NCBI RefSeq assembly: GCF_001921845.1
Contig: NZ_MSJM01000001.1
Coordinates: 62,001-126,000 of the forward strand
DNA: 64,000 bases
Origin: Streptococcus cuniculi
GTDB lineage: Bacteria; Bacillota; Bacilli; Lactobacillales; Streptococcaceae
Direction: 5' to 3'
A program made the translations under genes and the position numbers. This document shows, piece by piece, positions 8,609 to 19,022 of this stretch. The notes beneath the pieces were generated by a model, which did not search any database, had not been told where the DNA came from, and worked only from the letters and a program-made list of their open reading frames with translations. Every line of letters begins with the position of its first letter. Position 1 is the stretch's first letter.

Positions 8609-9005
8609 CTAGTGTGAATCATCTGTTCGTTTATCAATGATATAACGAGGGCGTTTTTTGGTTTCTAGGTAAATTTTTCCAATGTACTCCCCAATAATAC
8701 CGGTAGAGATAAGCTGAATGCCACCAATAAAGGCTACAATGATGACGGTACTAGCCCAGCCTGATACAGTAAAGCCAAAAAAGTACCGAAAAATAGTCCA
8801 TAGAATAAAGAAGAAGGAAACAAGAGAGGTGAGCACCCCTAAACCAGTGAGAAAACGCAAGGGTTTGACACTTAGGCTTGTAATACCATCAATGGCAAGG
8901 CCTAGCATTTTACCGAGTGGATAGTGGCTTTCTCTACTGCTTCAAAAAAACAAGGAATGTTTTTTACTCATTGTAATAGGGGACAATTGTTGAACGGGAA
9001 ACCGT
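8609..9005 (-). pseudogene. Bactoprenol glucosyltransferase (GtrB-type GT2), centre deleted
   Basis: An intact-looking frame from an ATG at 8908 to 8609 encodes only the last 99 residues of a GtrB/RgpI-type GT2: the two-helix membrane anchor with AIDGITSLSVKPLR and GIIGEYIGKIYLETKKRP. Directly upstream in the same frame the residues RESHYPLGK continue the family sequence. Further upstream, in other frames, lie the enzyme's N-terminal pieces: STIVPYYNE at 8964-9005 and KNIPCFFEAVEKA just after it. About 190 residues between these ends are missing and no usable start remains. The gene is a deletion remnant, so the 99-residue product is probably not made or has no catalytic domain. Confidence 0.75.
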
Positions 9006-9028
9006 GTTCTACTTTTTGTAAATAATTA

Positions 9029-9817
9029 TTACTGATAATTTGTTTTCTGGCTCTTGATATAAAATTTCATAAGAAACTTTGCGAACCATGTTGGCCAAAA
9101 TAAACATAAGGTTTCAAAATCTTCTGTCGTTCTGGTGTTATCTTCAATTGTTTTAGATGTTTCTGAACCTTCATGTATCCTATGACACATGAGTTCTTTA
9201 TCTACAAACGTAAAGTATCCTTTGTAATCTGCAATCTTATACCAAGCTACCCAGTCAAGATTACCTTTTAATGTTTCATCAAACCGAAAATCTTTTAGCT
9301 TGGTTAAATGATAAGTAACCGCAGGACAGCAGATTGCATTTCCAAAGGCAAGAACTCTTTTTCGCCAAAAAGGACTACTCGGAAAAATAGATAGAGTCTT
9401 TAGCATCAGATTTTTAATCTTTAGATTCAGAGTTCTCGCAATCTTTTTATCGGCTTTTTCTTCAAAATAATCGGAATATAGAAGTAAGGAATCTTTATAT
9501 TTCTGGCTACTTTCAAAAATATATTTTGCATAATCCTTGTGATAATAATCATCTTGATGGGCAATTGTGGCATAATCTGTCTTTACAAAAGAAAGGGCAG
9601 AATTCCAATCTTTTCCAATCCCTCCTCCTTGGCCAGTATAACAAGAGATTTGATACTGTCTACATAGTTTTTCTATATTTGAACTAGGTGTGGAGGTATA
9701 TAAGATGATGTTTGTCTGTAGTGATTGATGGATGAGTGATTGTATACACTCTTCCAGATAAGGACTATCTCCATAGGCACAAATCACAAAAGTGTGTTTA
9801 TCCCAAGCCATCTCCAT
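9029..9817 (-). CDS. Family 2 glycosyltransferase of the polysaccharide locus
   Basis: The 262-residue protein starts with FVICAYGDSPYLEECI near residues 9-24 and has an HQDDYYH metal-binding motif near 86-92, a GT-A fold. The start at 9817 is chosen because AAGGAG lies six bases upstream; a longer frame to 9856 has no such site. It overlaps the flippase gene by 20 bp, so the two are coupled. The middle region (CCPAVTYHL, GNLDWVAWYKI) fits a cytoplasmic sugar transferase. It probably adds a side-chain or backbone sugar. Donor and linkage are unknown. Confidence 0.75.
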   Translation of the reverse strand: MEMAWDKHTFVICAYGDSPYLEECIQSLIHQSLQTNIILYTSTPSSNIEKLCRQYQISCYTGQGGGIGKDWNSALSFVKTDYATIAHQDDYYHKDYAKYIFESSQKYKDSLLLYSDYFEEKADKKIARTLNLKIKNLMLKTLSIFPSSPFWRKRVLAFGNAICCPAVTYHLTKLKDFRFDETLKGNLDWVAWYKIADYKGYFTFVDKELMCHRIHEGSETSKTIEDNTRTTEDFETLCLFWPTWFAKFLMKFYIKSQKTNYQ

Positions 9818-11084
9818 TCTTTTCTCCTTTTTTCTTGAAATAGTAAAAGATGACATACGTTCCTATTACATAAATCATCATTGTCATCATAAAACTCATG
9901 GCTGCTCCTAATAGTCCCTTCTCCATTACTTGAGAAAAAGTTAGCCATTTAGAACATACAAACATGAGGATATAAACCAAAAACAGCCTTGAATGTTTAC
10001 GAAAGATAATGAGAATATTTTCAAACACTACCGATAATGCATAAAGAAACCCTGAAAAAACAAGTATCGTTAATGTAAATCGATAAGAATGTAAATCAAC
10101 TCCAAAAATAAGTGTCATTACCTCTGGACCAATCAAAAAAGTCAAACCAATAACTAAAAGACCAATCCCACTTAAAACCAGTAATATTTTTTTGACAATT
10201 TTATCAAATTGTTCCATATTCCTTTCCTGCCAAAAAACAGCAATTTGAGTAATCAAGGGACGTATCACTAATACACATAAACTCATAAAAAAAACAGGCA
10301 TAAAGAGAATGCTATAATCTCTCTGCAAACCATCTTCTAAAATTCCTAACCTCAAGCCATCTGCAATAACTAATCTAGGCTCGTTAAAAATTTGGTTCAA
10401 TAAAAATCCATAAAAAAATAGAGAAAAGCACTGCTTCAAAATTTGGAGACTTTGTTGCCTGTATGTTTTATCGCCTAAACATTGCCAGTCAATTTCTACA
10501 AAGCACTTGGAATAACGATAATCATAGTATAAAATGAACAGAATGTTGAATACTGCTAGTGCCACTAGTGATACAAGTAAAGATTTTGTCTGTAGCAGCC
10601 CAACCCATACAATTAATACACTCAGAATATAGCGAAAAAACATGGACTTTCCTGCAATGTCTAATCTACCATTTTGTTGAAATAAGCCTTGAAATACATC
10701 TGATAGGGCATCGCTTGCTCTATACAAAATAATAAATAATAGAATTGATAATGGAAAAACAGACATGTCATAATGAATTATATAAAGATAGGGGATAATC
10801 GTCCCGAGCATTATTCCTATTGTCCATAATCGTGAAAAAAAATAACTAGTGAAGGAATAATGCTGACTGATGTCCGTTCCTTGATAATTACGTACCTGAA
10901 AAAGTCCGATAATTACCCATAAATTTCCAATAGAAATGGCTAAACTAAATTGGTCTGCAACCTGATCAGAAGTTAATCGTGTGACAAGCAAAAGATATAA
11001 CACTGATACCCCTGCCGCTGCTAAATTGCCAAGTAAGTTCCAAATATAAATGGACTTATCCGTAGGATTACTCCTCATCTTCAT
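9798..11084 (-). CDS. PST-family flippase (GacK/Wzx-like)
   Basis: A 428-residue protein with about 12 membrane segments spread evenly along the chain and no soluble domain, typical of polysaccharide transporters. Position after a GT2 gene and a DUF2304 gene mirrors gacI-gacJ-gacK of the group A locus, where the flippase is thought to move the polyprenyl-phosphate-linked side-chain sugar outwards. Its ATG lies inside the end of the DUF2304 gene (17 bp overlap). The role is inferred from family and position. Confidence 0.8.
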   Translation of the reverse strand: MKMRSNPTDKSIYIWNLLGNLAAAGVSVLYLLLVTRLTSDQVADQFSLAISIGNLWVIIGLFQVRNYQGTDISQHYSFTSYFFSRLWTIGIMLGTIIPYLYIIHYDMSVFPLSILLFIILYRASDALSDVFQGLFQQNGRLDIAGKSMFFRYILSVLIVWVGLLQTKSLLVSLVALAVFNILFILYYDYRYSKCFVEIDWQCLGDKTYRQQSLQILKQCFSLFFYGFLLNQIFNEPRLVIADGLRLGILEDGLQRDYSILFMPVFFMSLCVLVIRPLITQIAVFWQERNMEQFDKIVKKILLVLSGIGLLVIGLTFLIGPEVMTLIFGVDLHSYRFTLTILVFSGFLYALSVVFENILIIFRKHSRLFLVYILMFVCSKWLTFSQVMEKGLLGAAMSFMMTMMIYVIGTYVIFYYFKKKGEKNGDGLG

Positions 11085-11412
11085 AAGTTCTGCCTCTTAG
11101 TGCCATTACTTGGACTAAATCTTTAAATTTTGAATCCAACTTTGACAGTCGAATAGTCAATTGAAACTGATTGATTAAGAGTAAGAAAATCATGAAAAGA
11201 AAGATAAAATTCACTGCTGAAACAATACCCAAAGCTCTAGATAAGATTTCTGCTAGCTGTGGAAAAATACTAAAAACAAGCAAAATTAGCGAGAAAAACA
11301 CCCAAAAAAGAGCATCCGAAATCTGCACATGAGATTTACGGATATTTTTCAAAATAAAAGCGCAAGTCAAAACAGAGACAACAATCAATACTACTTGAAA
11401 CCAAATTGTCAT
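11068..11412 (-). CDS. DUF2304 membrane protein (GacJ-like)
   Basis: A 114-residue protein with three hydrophobic helices (about 3-22, 34-50, 67-88) and a charged C-terminus, the DUF2304 layout. In group A streptococci the equivalent GacJ binds and stimulates the GT2 enzyme GacI that makes undecaprenyl-phosphate-GlcNAc. Here it is 3 bp from such a GT2 gene and overlaps the flippase gene, which supports the same partnership. Confidence 0.8.
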   Translation of the reverse strand: MTIWFQVVLIVVSVLTCAFILKNIRKSHVQISDALFWVFFSLILLVFSIFPQLAEILSRALGIVSAVNFIFLFMIFLLLINQFQLTIRLSKLDSKFKDLVQVMALRGRTYEDEE

Positions 11413-11415
11413 CTT

Positions 11416-12111
11416 TTAGCCTCTCTTTCTAAACTTTTGAATCAATAAGATAGATACAAACATATGAGTCATATAGTGAATAGAGCGCGAGAGCGTCAAG
11501 TAGCTTTCTCCTGCTTGACGCTCCTGCATATAGACTTGCTCCTCAGCAACTCTTGCACCATTTCGAATAAGATATGATACTGTATCTGGTTCTGGGCCAT
11601 AGTTTACATTTAGTGCAAATTCTTTGATTAATCCTTCAGAAAACATACGCATTCCTGAAGTCGGGTCATTGATAGTTTTGCCAGTCGTTAACTTGATAGC
11701 AGCACTAATCAAACTATTTCCCAACATTCTCATGGAATTTTCTCGTTTTTCCTTTACAAATCGAGAACCAATGACAAGATCATACCCTTCATCCATCTTC
11801 ATGTCAAGTGCTGCTATATACTCTGGTAAATGTTGCCCGTCAGCATCAAATTGTACTGCTTTTTGATACTGATGTTCATACGCATACTTTAGACCTGTCT
11901 GAAACGCACCTGTTAAACCTAAGTTTACAGGCAAATCAATGATATTAAACCCGTTTTGGTGGCAAATTTCTGATGTACGATCCTTAGATCCATCGTTTAT
12001 AATTACATAATCATATTCAGGATAATGGGTGATAAGATTACTAACAACTTGCTCAATCGATCCTTCCTCATTATACGCAGGAATGATGATGAGTAAATCT
12101 GAAGACTTCAC
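11416..12111 (-). CDS. DPM1-type GT2, GacI-like polyprenyl-phosphate sugar synthase
   Basis: A 231-residue cytoplasmic GT2 with IIPAYNEEGSIEQVV at the start, INDGSKDRT near 38-46, FDADGQH near 88-94 (the DxD site) and SGMRMFS near 152-158, all typical of dolichol/undecaprenyl-phosphate glycosyltransferases without their own membrane anchor. The DUF2304 neighbour would supply the anchor. The start is a GTG with AAGGAG eight bases upstream. It heads the four-gene GT2-DUF2304-flippase-GT2 operon and has a good promoter. The sugar made (GlcNAc in GacI) is inferred by analogy only. Confidence 0.82.
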   Translation of the reverse strand: MKSSDLLIIIPAYNEEGSIEQVVSNLITHYPEYDYVIINDGSKDRTSEICHQNGFNIIDLPVNLGLTGAFQTGLKYAYEHQYQKAVQFDADGQHLPEYIAALDMKMDEGYDLVIGSRFVKEKRENSMRMLGNSLISAAIKLTTGKTINDPTSGMRMFSEGLIKEFALNVNYGPEPDTVSYLIRNGARVAEEQVYMQERQAGESYLTLSRSIHYMTHMFVSILLIQKFRKRG

Positions 12112-12142
12112 TACGCTAACTCCTTAAAATTAATATAGATTC

Positions 12143-12171
12143 ATTATACTATAGTAGATAAATTTTTGCAA
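12143..12171 (-). promoter_or_regulatory. Promoter of the GacI-like operon
   Basis: On the minus strand TTGCAA (12166-12171) and TATAAT (12143-12148) are separated by 17 bp, close to the vegetative consensus and 32 bp upstream of the GTG start. Confidence 0.7.
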
Positions 12172-12560
12172 AATCAGATGTAAACATAAAAAAACTACAA
12201 TTAGCAAAACCATTTGAGTGTTTATTTTGCTACAACTATGCTTCCTCACCCATTTCAGTTCCTAAGTTGCATATCTTTAAGTTAGAGTTCTAGGCAACAG
12301 CAGAGTCTCTTACTAAGGCCAAAATAGGGAGGTAATTACGTCTTCAACAGTAAGATAGGCATCTCTAAATACCTGCACTTCGAGTTACATCTTATCCTAA
12401 GTCTCCGCACTAAATGGATTAAAATAGCGAAGCGACACGATTTTACTATCAGCATCCGTCTTGTAGATATCTACCTGCCTTTGCTCAACCACATGTTTGG
12501 TTTATCACGTTCCACTATTAAAGAAAGGAATTCACAATATACTGATTGGCAGATTTGTGA
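12172..12560 (-). pseudogene. Degraded gene remnant, probably galE
   Basis: This gap before rmlB holds no intact gene. On the minus strand at 12400-12474 one frame reads VDIYKTDADSKIV followed by SLRYFNPFSAET, preceded by TKHVVEQ. UDP-glucose 4-epimerase has the equivalent order: the catalytic-region TK, a helix ending DIYKAD, then LRYFNP(I/V)GAH. A further piece reading LEVQVFRDAYLTVED, beyond a stop codon, resembles the later GalE stretch VFG.DY.T.DG. Stop codons and a shortened spacing show decay. The assignment is by eye from short motifs. Confidence 0.4.
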
Positions 12561-13631
<1,071 letters not shown>

Positions 13632-14225
13632 TTATAAATCTTCTTTTCTCAATGGTTTAACATCCTTGAGCATTGGGTGATTTTTATCTGCTTCCGATAC
13701 TTCTGCTGCTTCAAGGTTTTCCCATTCGATTCCCAAACTTGGGTCAGCATAGTTGACAAAGGCGTATTTGGGTTTTAATTCCAAGGCCCAGTAGTCATTG
13801 ACCAAGTAGCTATAGGCTACGGTATCTGACAAGACTTGGAACCCATTTGCAACACCGCGCGGCACAAAGATGCCCTTGCTGGCATCAATCTCTGTTTGAT
13901 AGACATTGCCAAAGGTATCGCCCTCGCGCAAATCCACCCAAGAGCCCAGCACTTTTCCGCCATCTGCAACAGAAATATACTTATCCCACGGCTCTGCATG
14001 AAGCCCACGCAAGACATGTTTGCGGGAAAAGCTGACGTTGTTTTGCAATTTTCCTTCTGCAAAAAAGCTCTCTGGAAAGCCTAACGGCACCATTTTTTCC
14101 TTTTGAAAATTTTCTTTAAACCAGCCACGGTTGTCACCGCGGACAGGAATATCAAACTCTAATAATCCTGGAATTGCCTCAATTTCGCGACAAGCTAGCT
14201 CTTTATCAAAAAATTGTTCAGTCAT
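13632..14225 (-). CDS. rmlC: dTDP-4-dehydrorhamnose 3,5-epimerase
   Basis: A 197-residue cupin-fold epimerase, the Gram-positive length. The SRKHVLRGLHAEPWDKYIS segment near 68-86 carries the catalytic histidine and substrate-binding arginine, and VADGGKVLGSWVDLREG with IFVPRGVANGFQ complete the barrel. It overlaps the rmlA stop by one base, so rmlA and rmlC are coupled. Confidence 0.95.
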   Translation of the reverse strand: MTEQFFDKELACREIEAIPGLLEFDIPVRGDNRGWFKENFQKEKMVPLGFPESFFAEGKLQNNVSFSRKHVLRGLHAEPWDKYISVADGGKVLGSWVDLREGDTFGNVYQTEIDASKGIFVPRGVANGFQVLSDTVAYSYLVNDYWALELKPKYAFVNYADPSLGIEWENLEAAEVSEADKNHPMLKDVKPLRKEDL

Positions 14226-15094
14226 TAAGCCTCTCCAATCAGACGGAGCAAGTATTGTCCGTATTCATTTTTCTTCAGTGGTTGAGCGAGTTCATAGACC
14301 TGCTCTTTGGTAATGTAGCCCATGCGGTAGGCAATTTCTTCAAGGTTTGCCACTTGAACGTTCTGTAAGCGTTGCACGGTTTCGATGTACTGGGCTGCTT
14401 CTAACAAGCTCTCATGCGTACCTGTATCAAGCCAAGCAAAACCGCGTCCCATCAACTCGACAGACAAGTCACCACGCTCCAAGTACGCCTTGTTAACATC
14501 AGTAATTTCTAGTTCACCACGAGGAGATGGTTTGATGTTTTTGGCAATCTCAACGACATCATTGTCGTAGAAATAAAGCCCTGTCACCGCAAAATTGGAT
14601 TTTGGTGTTTCTGGTTTTTCTTCGATTGAGACAGCATTCATGTCTGCATCAAATTCCACGACACCAAAGCGTTCTGGGTCTTTTACTTGATAACCAAAGA
14701 CAGTCGCTCCCTTTTCCTTGCTTGCGGCGCGTTGAAGCATCTTGGTCAAGCCATTTCCGTGATAAATGTTGTCCCCTAAGATGAGGGCAACATGGTCATC
14801 ACCGATGAACTCTTCCCCAATAATAAAGGCTTGCGCAAGACCGTCCGGACTTGGTTGAACTGCATAAGAAAGCGAAATACCAAGTTCAGAGCCATCTCCC
14901 AACATTTCCTCAAAACGAGGTAGGTCTGTCGGTGTGGAGATGATTAAGATGTCCTTGATACCTGCCAACATGAGAGTTGACAAGGGATAATAAACCATTG
15001 GTTTATCGTAAATGGGCATCAATTGTTTGGATGCAGCACGGGTCAATGGGTACAAACGTGTCCCAGAACCTCCTGCAAGAATTATACCTTTCAT
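14225..15094 (-). CDS. rmlA: Glucose-1-phosphate thymidylyltransferase
   Basis: A 289-residue nucleotidyltransferase that makes dTDP-glucose. It begins with the signature [18 protein letters not shown] and has the [11 protein letters not shown] substrate loop near 28-38 and [10 protein letters not shown] near 104-113 (metal-binding D). First gene of rmlA-rmlC-rmlB, with a promoter directly upstream. Confidence 0.96.
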   Translation of the reverse strand: MKGIILAGGSGTRLYPLTRAASKQLMPIYDKPMVYYPLSTLMLAGIKDILIISTPTDLPRFEEMLGDGSELGISLSYAVQPSPDGLAQAFIIGEEFIGDDHVALILGDNIYHGNGLTKMLQRAASKEKGATVFGYQVKDPERFGVVEFDADMNAVSIEEKPETPKSNFAVTGLYFYDNDVVEIAKNIKPSPRGELEITDVNKAYLERGDLSVELMGRGFAWLDTGTHESLLEAAQYIETVQRLQNVQVANLEEIAYRMGYITKEQVYELAQPLKKNEYGQYLLRLIGEA

Positions 15095-15126
15095 AGTTGC
15101 AAAAACCTTTCAATCTTATTTGCTTT

Positions 15127-15155
15127 ATTTTACCATTTTTAAGTCGAACTGTCAC
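15127..15155 (-). promoter_or_regulatory. Promoter of rmlACB
   Basis: Minus-strand GTGACA (15150-15155) and TAAAAT (15127-15132) are spaced by 17 bp, with TGG just before the -10. They lie 33 bp upstream of the rmlA ATG. Confidence 0.6.
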
Positions 15156-15167
15156 CTGTTGCTCGGT

Positions 15168-15962
15168 CTATAGATGACGAAATGGATTGGTCGACACAGT
15201 TGAGGCCTCAATCGTGATGTCCCAGTTCTCCTCTTTTTTCCATTCTTTTAATTGTTGGGCAATTTTCTCCACAAACAACACTTCGATGTGATGTCCCGGA
15301 TCAATCGCTAGTAAGCCCTGGGTCAGCATTTCTTGCCCCGTATGGTAGTAAATATCTCCTGTAATGTAGACATCTGCCCCTTTTGCCAGTGCATCCTTGT
15401 AGAAACTGTCGCCACTTCCTCCGCAGAGTGCAACGCGCTCCACATATTGCTGGGCCTGATGCCCATAAGTTACGAGGCGAACAGCATCTAAGCCAAAGAC
15501 TTTCTTCACCTTGAGCGCCAACTCTTCCAAGGTCTGCGGCTCCACAGTTCCAATGCGACCGATGCCTTGACCTACCTGCGTTTCGTGAAGATAGTCTGTA
15601 TCTGTGATGTCCAAGGCTTCACAAAACCAATCATTTAGACCACCTGTCACCACATCAATATCCGTATGGCTGACATAGACTGCAATATCATGCTGAATCA
15701 AGTCCAGATAGATTTTCGTCTGCAAGTTATCTGCCACCAAATCCTTAATGGGACGAAAAATCGGTGCATGCTTGACAATGATCAAATCCACCTTTTTTTC
15801 AATCGCTTCTGCGACTGTGGTTTCCCGAATATCGAGCGCTACCATAACGGTCTGAATGTCCTTCTGCAAGGTACCAATCTGAAGGCCTGATACATCGCCT
15901 TCCATAGACAGGCTCGGAGGACAAAAAGCCTGATACCGTTCAATGACTTTACTTGCTAACAT
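15168..15962 (-). CDS. Nif3-like dinuclear metal centre protein
   Basis: A 264-residue Nif3/YqfO-family protein. Metal-binding residues are visible in VKHAPIFRP near 63-71, SHTDIDVV near 97-104 and the C-terminal [12 protein letters not shown] and DPGHHIEV stretches. Its biochemical role is unsettled; it is often annotated GTP cyclohydrolase 1 type 2 homologue. It overlaps trmK by 14 bp, and the trmK-nif3 pair is conserved in Firmicutes. It lacks the middle PII-like insert of longer relatives. Confidence 0.9.
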   Translation of the reverse strand: MLASKVIERYQAFCPPSLSMEGDVSGLQIGTLQKDIQTVMVALDIRETTVAEAIEKKVDLIIVKHAPIFRPIKDLVADNLQTKIYLDLIQHDIAVYVSHTDIDVVTGGLNDWFCEALDITDTDYLHETQVGQGIGRIGTVEPQTLEELALKVKKVFGLDAVRLVTYGHQAQQYVERVALCGGSGDSFYKDALAKGADVYITGDIYYHTGQEMLTQGLLAIDPGHHIEVLFVEKIAQQLKEWKKEENWDITIEASTVSTNPFRHL

Positions 15963-16635
15963 CGAGTACCTCCTTGATGTGCTGAATCTTTTCTTGTAGG
16001 CGGGCGCGTTCTAGCTCACGCTCTTCAGGAATCTGTGCGAGGGCGAACTGTAATTTCTCTGCTTCCTTCTGCCATTTTTTCTGAAAGACTGGGGACGTTT
16101 CCTTCAAGAGATGCGGTCCAAAACGCTTTTCCTGAACAGTTAAGGATTGCTTGCCTTGCTCTGCAACTAAAATCTCATAGAACTTGCCATGTTCTTCTAA
16201 GATACTTTCAGCAATTAACTGAAAATCATGTGCTTCTAGCCATGTCCGCACATCATCTTCACGGTTATTGGGCTGTAAAATGAGCCGTTCAATCTGACCG
16301 AGCCTGTCTTTTCCAGCTTCTAGGATGTCAGCAATCAATCGTCCGCCCATACCAGCAATCGTGATTGTTGTCATCTGGTCAACCTCACTAAAGGCTGCTA
16401 AGCCATTTGCCAAGCGAACCTCAATGCGGTCCTTATAGCGGGAATCCGCTACATTTTGCAGGGCTGATTGGTAGGGACCTTGGACAACTTCCCCTGCAAT
16501 GGCATAGGAAATCACACCCTTTTCTACCAAAAAAAGAGGGAGATAAGCATGGTCACTCCCTACATCTACCAAACGAGCATCTTGTGGCACAAACTGCGCC
16601 ACCATTTCCAATCGTTTTGAGATTTTCTGATTCAT
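15949..16635 (-). CDS. trmK: tRNA (adenine-22-N1) methyltransferase TrmK
   Basis: A 228-residue class I methyltransferase. The SAM-binding motif [16 protein letters not shown] is at residues 21-36, and [14 protein letters not shown] near 89-102 and [11 protein letters not shown] near 120-130 are family hallmarks. TrmK methylates A22 of tRNA. A C-terminal coiled coil (about 180-228) is normal for the family. It lies 3 bp after dnaD and overlaps the nif3-like gene. Confidence 0.92.
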   Translation of the reverse strand: MNQKISKRLEMVAQFVPQDARLVDVGSDHAYLPLFLVEKGVISYAIAGEVVQGPYQSALQNVADSRYKDRIEVRLANGLAAFSEVDQMTTITIAGMGGRLIADILEAGKDRLGQIERLILQPNNREDDVRTWLEAHDFQLIAESILEEHGKFYEILVAEQGKQSLTVQEKRFGPHLLKETSPVFQKKWQKEAEKLQFALAQIPEERELERARLQEKIQHIKEVLDVSK

Positions 16636-16638
16636 GTT

Positions 16639-17316
16639 CTACTCTTTCCAATAATCCATAGCTTCCAAGAAATCCGTTGACGCTTTGACATTTCGAGGTT
16701 GCTGACCTTCTCGCTCCGCCCGCTTTGCCTCTACCTGTGCCACTGTCGTGATTCCTTCACGACGCCAATTTCGTAAAATAGCCTGGATATACTTCCAATT
16801 TGTTTTGTTATTAAATACAGCTTCCCGCAAGGCTTCTCGCACCAACTCCGGCGCTGTCTGATCATCCTTCAGCGTTTTTTGCAAATCTTCAATCTCAAGC
16901 GGAGAGAGCAACCTGCCCAATTCTGCTTCAAAATCCGCCACTAATTGCTTCAAATCATAGGAAATTGGCCGCGCTTCCTCTTCTGATTTCTTAGGCTGTA
17001 AGAGAGCATCTAGCTTTTCCAAGGCAGGTGAGGCATCAAAAATCATCTCGATTTCTCCAGAGAGATTGATGGTTTTAAAATCCAGCAATCCTGCTTCTTG
17101 CAAGTGTTCAATTGAGCGATTGATTTCAGAAATGGTCTTACCGCAAGCCTGAGCAATCTGGCTAGGCGCTAGCCCTTCGATATTGCTGGTATGTTGATAA
17201 AAGAAGAATTGCCAAACGACATAGTCATCAGCTGAGGGAAATAAGTCCTTAAAATGAAAGAGCAAATCTGGTGGCAAGACCAGATAGCCTTTCTGAAACT
17301 GCTGTAAATAATTCAT
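16639..17316 (-). CDS. dnaD: DNA replication initiation protein DnaD
   Basis: A 225-residue DnaD. The N-terminal winged-helix part (about 1-110) has the DDYVVWQFFFYQHTSN stretch at residues 31-46, and the C-terminal DnaD/DnaB-like domain carries the NNKTNWKYIQAILRNWRREGI signature near 176-196. It helps primosome assembly at the origin and at restart sites. It heads a dnaD-trmK-nif3 gene string. Confidence 0.9.
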   Translation of the reverse strand: MNYLQQFQKGYLVLPPDLLFHFKDLFPSADDYVVWQFFFYQHTSNIEGLAPSQIAQACGKTISEINRSIEHLQEAGLLDFKTINLSGEIEMIFDASPALEKLDALLQPKKSEEEARPISYDLKQLVADFEAELGRLLSPLEIEDLQKTLKDDQTAPELVREALREAVFNNKTNWKYIQAILRNWRREGITTVAQVEAKRAEREGQQPRNVKASTDFLEAMDYWKE

Positions 17317-17477
17317 CGTTCCTCTTTCTCCTCGTCACAAATCAATTGTTGACCTTGCTCACTCACCTTGCTGAACAGTTGTTTCTGACCCTAGCGACCA
17401 GAGAGCGGGGCATTTCCTGCTATTTTAAGCGCATTCTCCAGCATGAAAGTCCATCAGATGTTGAGGCTTATAGACGA

Positions 17478-18419
17478 TTATAGGCTGGCTGACAAGGCTG
17501 ACTGCTCAAAGATTTTCCAGTCGTACGGCGTTTCCTGATATACAGCATAGTTGATCCAGTTGGTGAAAAACTGGGCTGCTGGTAAATTCCATGACAGGGC
17601 TGGACGAGCTGTCGGGTCATTTCCCTTAAAATAATGCTCGGGAAGAGCAGGATTTAGGCCAGCTAGGCAGTCCCGTTCGTACTCTTTGGCAAGTGTGTCA
17701 CGGTCGTACTCCAAATGCCCAAAACTATACACCTCACGCAAATCACTACTTGCCACAATAGAAAGCCCTACTTCTGCCCCCTGCGCTAAGACATGAAGAT
17801 TGTCCAAATGCTCAATATCTGTCACTTTTATATCCGTATGGCGCGAATGGGGTGAGCGAAATTCATCATCAAAGCCTCGCATTAAAGGATTACGGTCATC
17901 GACTACTTCCTGACAATAGACCCCTGACAGCTTCCGAGGCAGGCTGTGCTTTTCAATTCCGTAGCGGGCATAGAGTCCCGCCTGCGCTCCCCAACAGATA
18001 TGGAGCGTTGAGTAGACATGACTCTTTGCCCATTGAAAGACTGCAAGCAACTCTTCCCAGTAATCCACCTCTTCAAAGGCTAGATTTTCAACAGGCGCTC
18101 CCGTGACAATCAAGCCGTCAAAATACCGGTCCTTGACCTCCTCAAAAGTATGGTAGAATTTCTCCATGTGAGCCGCCTGGGTCGTCTTGGAACGGTGACT
18201 GGTCATGTAGAGAAAGTCGATTTCCAACTGCAAAGGAGTGTTGGCCAAGAGGCGCAACAACTGCGTTTCGGTCACAATCTTCTGCGGCATAAGATTTAAA
18301 ATTAAGATATTTAAGGGGCGAATATCTTGGTGACTGGCACGGTCATCGTCCATGACAAAGATATTCTCTGCTTTTAATTGTTCAACAGCGGGTAAGGATT
18401 TTTCTAACTTAATCGGCAT
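17478..18419 (-). CDS. metA: Homoserine O-acetyltransferase (MetA family)
   Basis: A 313-residue MetA-family enzyme of methionine synthesis. The catalytic cysteine sits in [12 protein letters not shown] near 141-152, and the His-x-Glu pair in [11 protein letters not shown] near 234-244. In the VTGAPVENL stretch near 105-113 the residue after GAPV is Glu. This is the position where MetA proteins with Glu prefer acetyl-CoA and those with Gly prefer succinyl-CoA, so acetylation is the likely reaction. It has a strong promoter and a perfect MtaR box upstream. Confidence 0.92.
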   Translation of the reverse strand: MPIKLEKSLPAVEQLKAENIFVMDDDRASHQDIRPLNILILNLMPQKIVTETQLLRLLANTPLQLEIDFLYMTSHRSKTTQAAHMEKFYHTFEEVKDRYFDGLIVTGAPVENLAFEEVDYWEELLAVFQWAKSHVYSTLHICWGAQAGLYARYGIEKHSLPRKLSGVYCQEVVDDRNPLMRGFDDEFRSPHSRHTDIKVTDIEHLDNLHVLAQGAEVGLSIVASSDLREVYSFGHLEYDRDTLAKEYERDCLAGLNPALPEHYFKGNDPTARPALSWNLPAAQFFTNWINYAVYQETPYDWKIFEQSALSASL

Positions 18420-18440
18420 CGTTCACTCCTCCTTTTTTAC

Positions 18441-18469
18441 ATTATATAACAGGAGGCTATGCCGTTCAA
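18441..18469 (-). promoter_or_regulatory. Promoter of metA
   Basis: On the minus strand TTGAAC (18464-18469) and TATAAT (18441-18446) are spaced by 17 bp, followed by an AAGGAGGAG ribosome site just before the metA start. Confidence 0.8.
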
Positions 18470-18491
18470 TTAGAATAAAAATAGGGATTCT

Positions 18492-18508
18492 TATAGTTTC
18501 AAACTATA
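18492..18508 (-). promoter_or_regulatory. MtaR (MetR) box of metA
   Basis: TATAGTTTCAAACTATA is a perfect palindrome around its central base and matches the described streptococcal MtaR consensus TATAGTTTSAAACTATA at all 17 positions. It lies 23 bp upstream of the metA -35 box and directly after the apt stop codon, a position suited to activation by a LysR-type regulator. Confidence 0.88.
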
Positions 18509-18509
18509 A

Positions 18510-19022
18510 TTAGTAGTGCATCAAGACCTTGTAATCGTAATCGCCAATCGCTTCGCGACCTTTCAAGTCATCCAATTCAATCAAGAAGGCACAGCCTGCT
18601 ACAATACCGCCCAAGCGTTCGATCATTTCAATGGTTGCTTTGACAGTTCCACCTGTTGCAAGCAAGTCATCGACAATCAAGACACGCTGTCCAGGTTTGA
18701 TGGCATCTGAATGCATGGTAAGGGTGTCTACACCGTATTCTTTTTCATAGTCCGCTGAAATCACTTCGCGCGGTAATTTGCCCGGCTTACGAACAGGGGC
18801 AAAGCCAATGCCCAATTCAAAAGCAACTGGACAGCCCACGATAAAGCCACGCGCTTCAGGTCCTACAATCATGTCAATCTTTTTATCCGTCGCATACTGC
18901 ACAATCTCACGAACCGCATAGCTGTAGGCATTTCCATCGGCCATCAAGGGGCTAATATCACGGAAGGTAATTCCTTCTTGCGGATAATTTTCAATCGAAG
19001 CAATATAATCTTTTAAATTCAT
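18510..19022 (-). CDS. apt: Adenine phosphoribosyltransferase
   Basis: A 170-residue purine-salvage enzyme that joins adenine to PRPP. The PRPP-binding motif [16 protein letters not shown] is near residues 120-135, preceded by GPEARGF at 54-60 and KPGKLPRE near 79-86. The start has a nearby purine-rich site. It lies downstream of recJ with its own -10 element, as in other streptococci. Confidence 0.95.
   Translation of the reverse strand: MNLKDYIASIENYPQEGITFRDISPLMADGNAYSYAVREIVQYATDKKIDMIVGPEARGFIVGCPVAFELGIGFAPVRKPGKLPREVISADYEKEYGVDTLTMHSDAIKPGQRVLIVDDLLATGGTVKATIEMIERLGGIVAGCAFLIELDDLKGREAIGDYDYKVLMHY

Noticed and set aside
8609-8908. The 99-codon frame as a genuine small GtrA-like membrane protein
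   Set aside because: Its sequence is that of the C-terminal anchor of a GtrB-type GT2, and pieces of the same enzyme's N-terminus lie directly upstream in broken frames.
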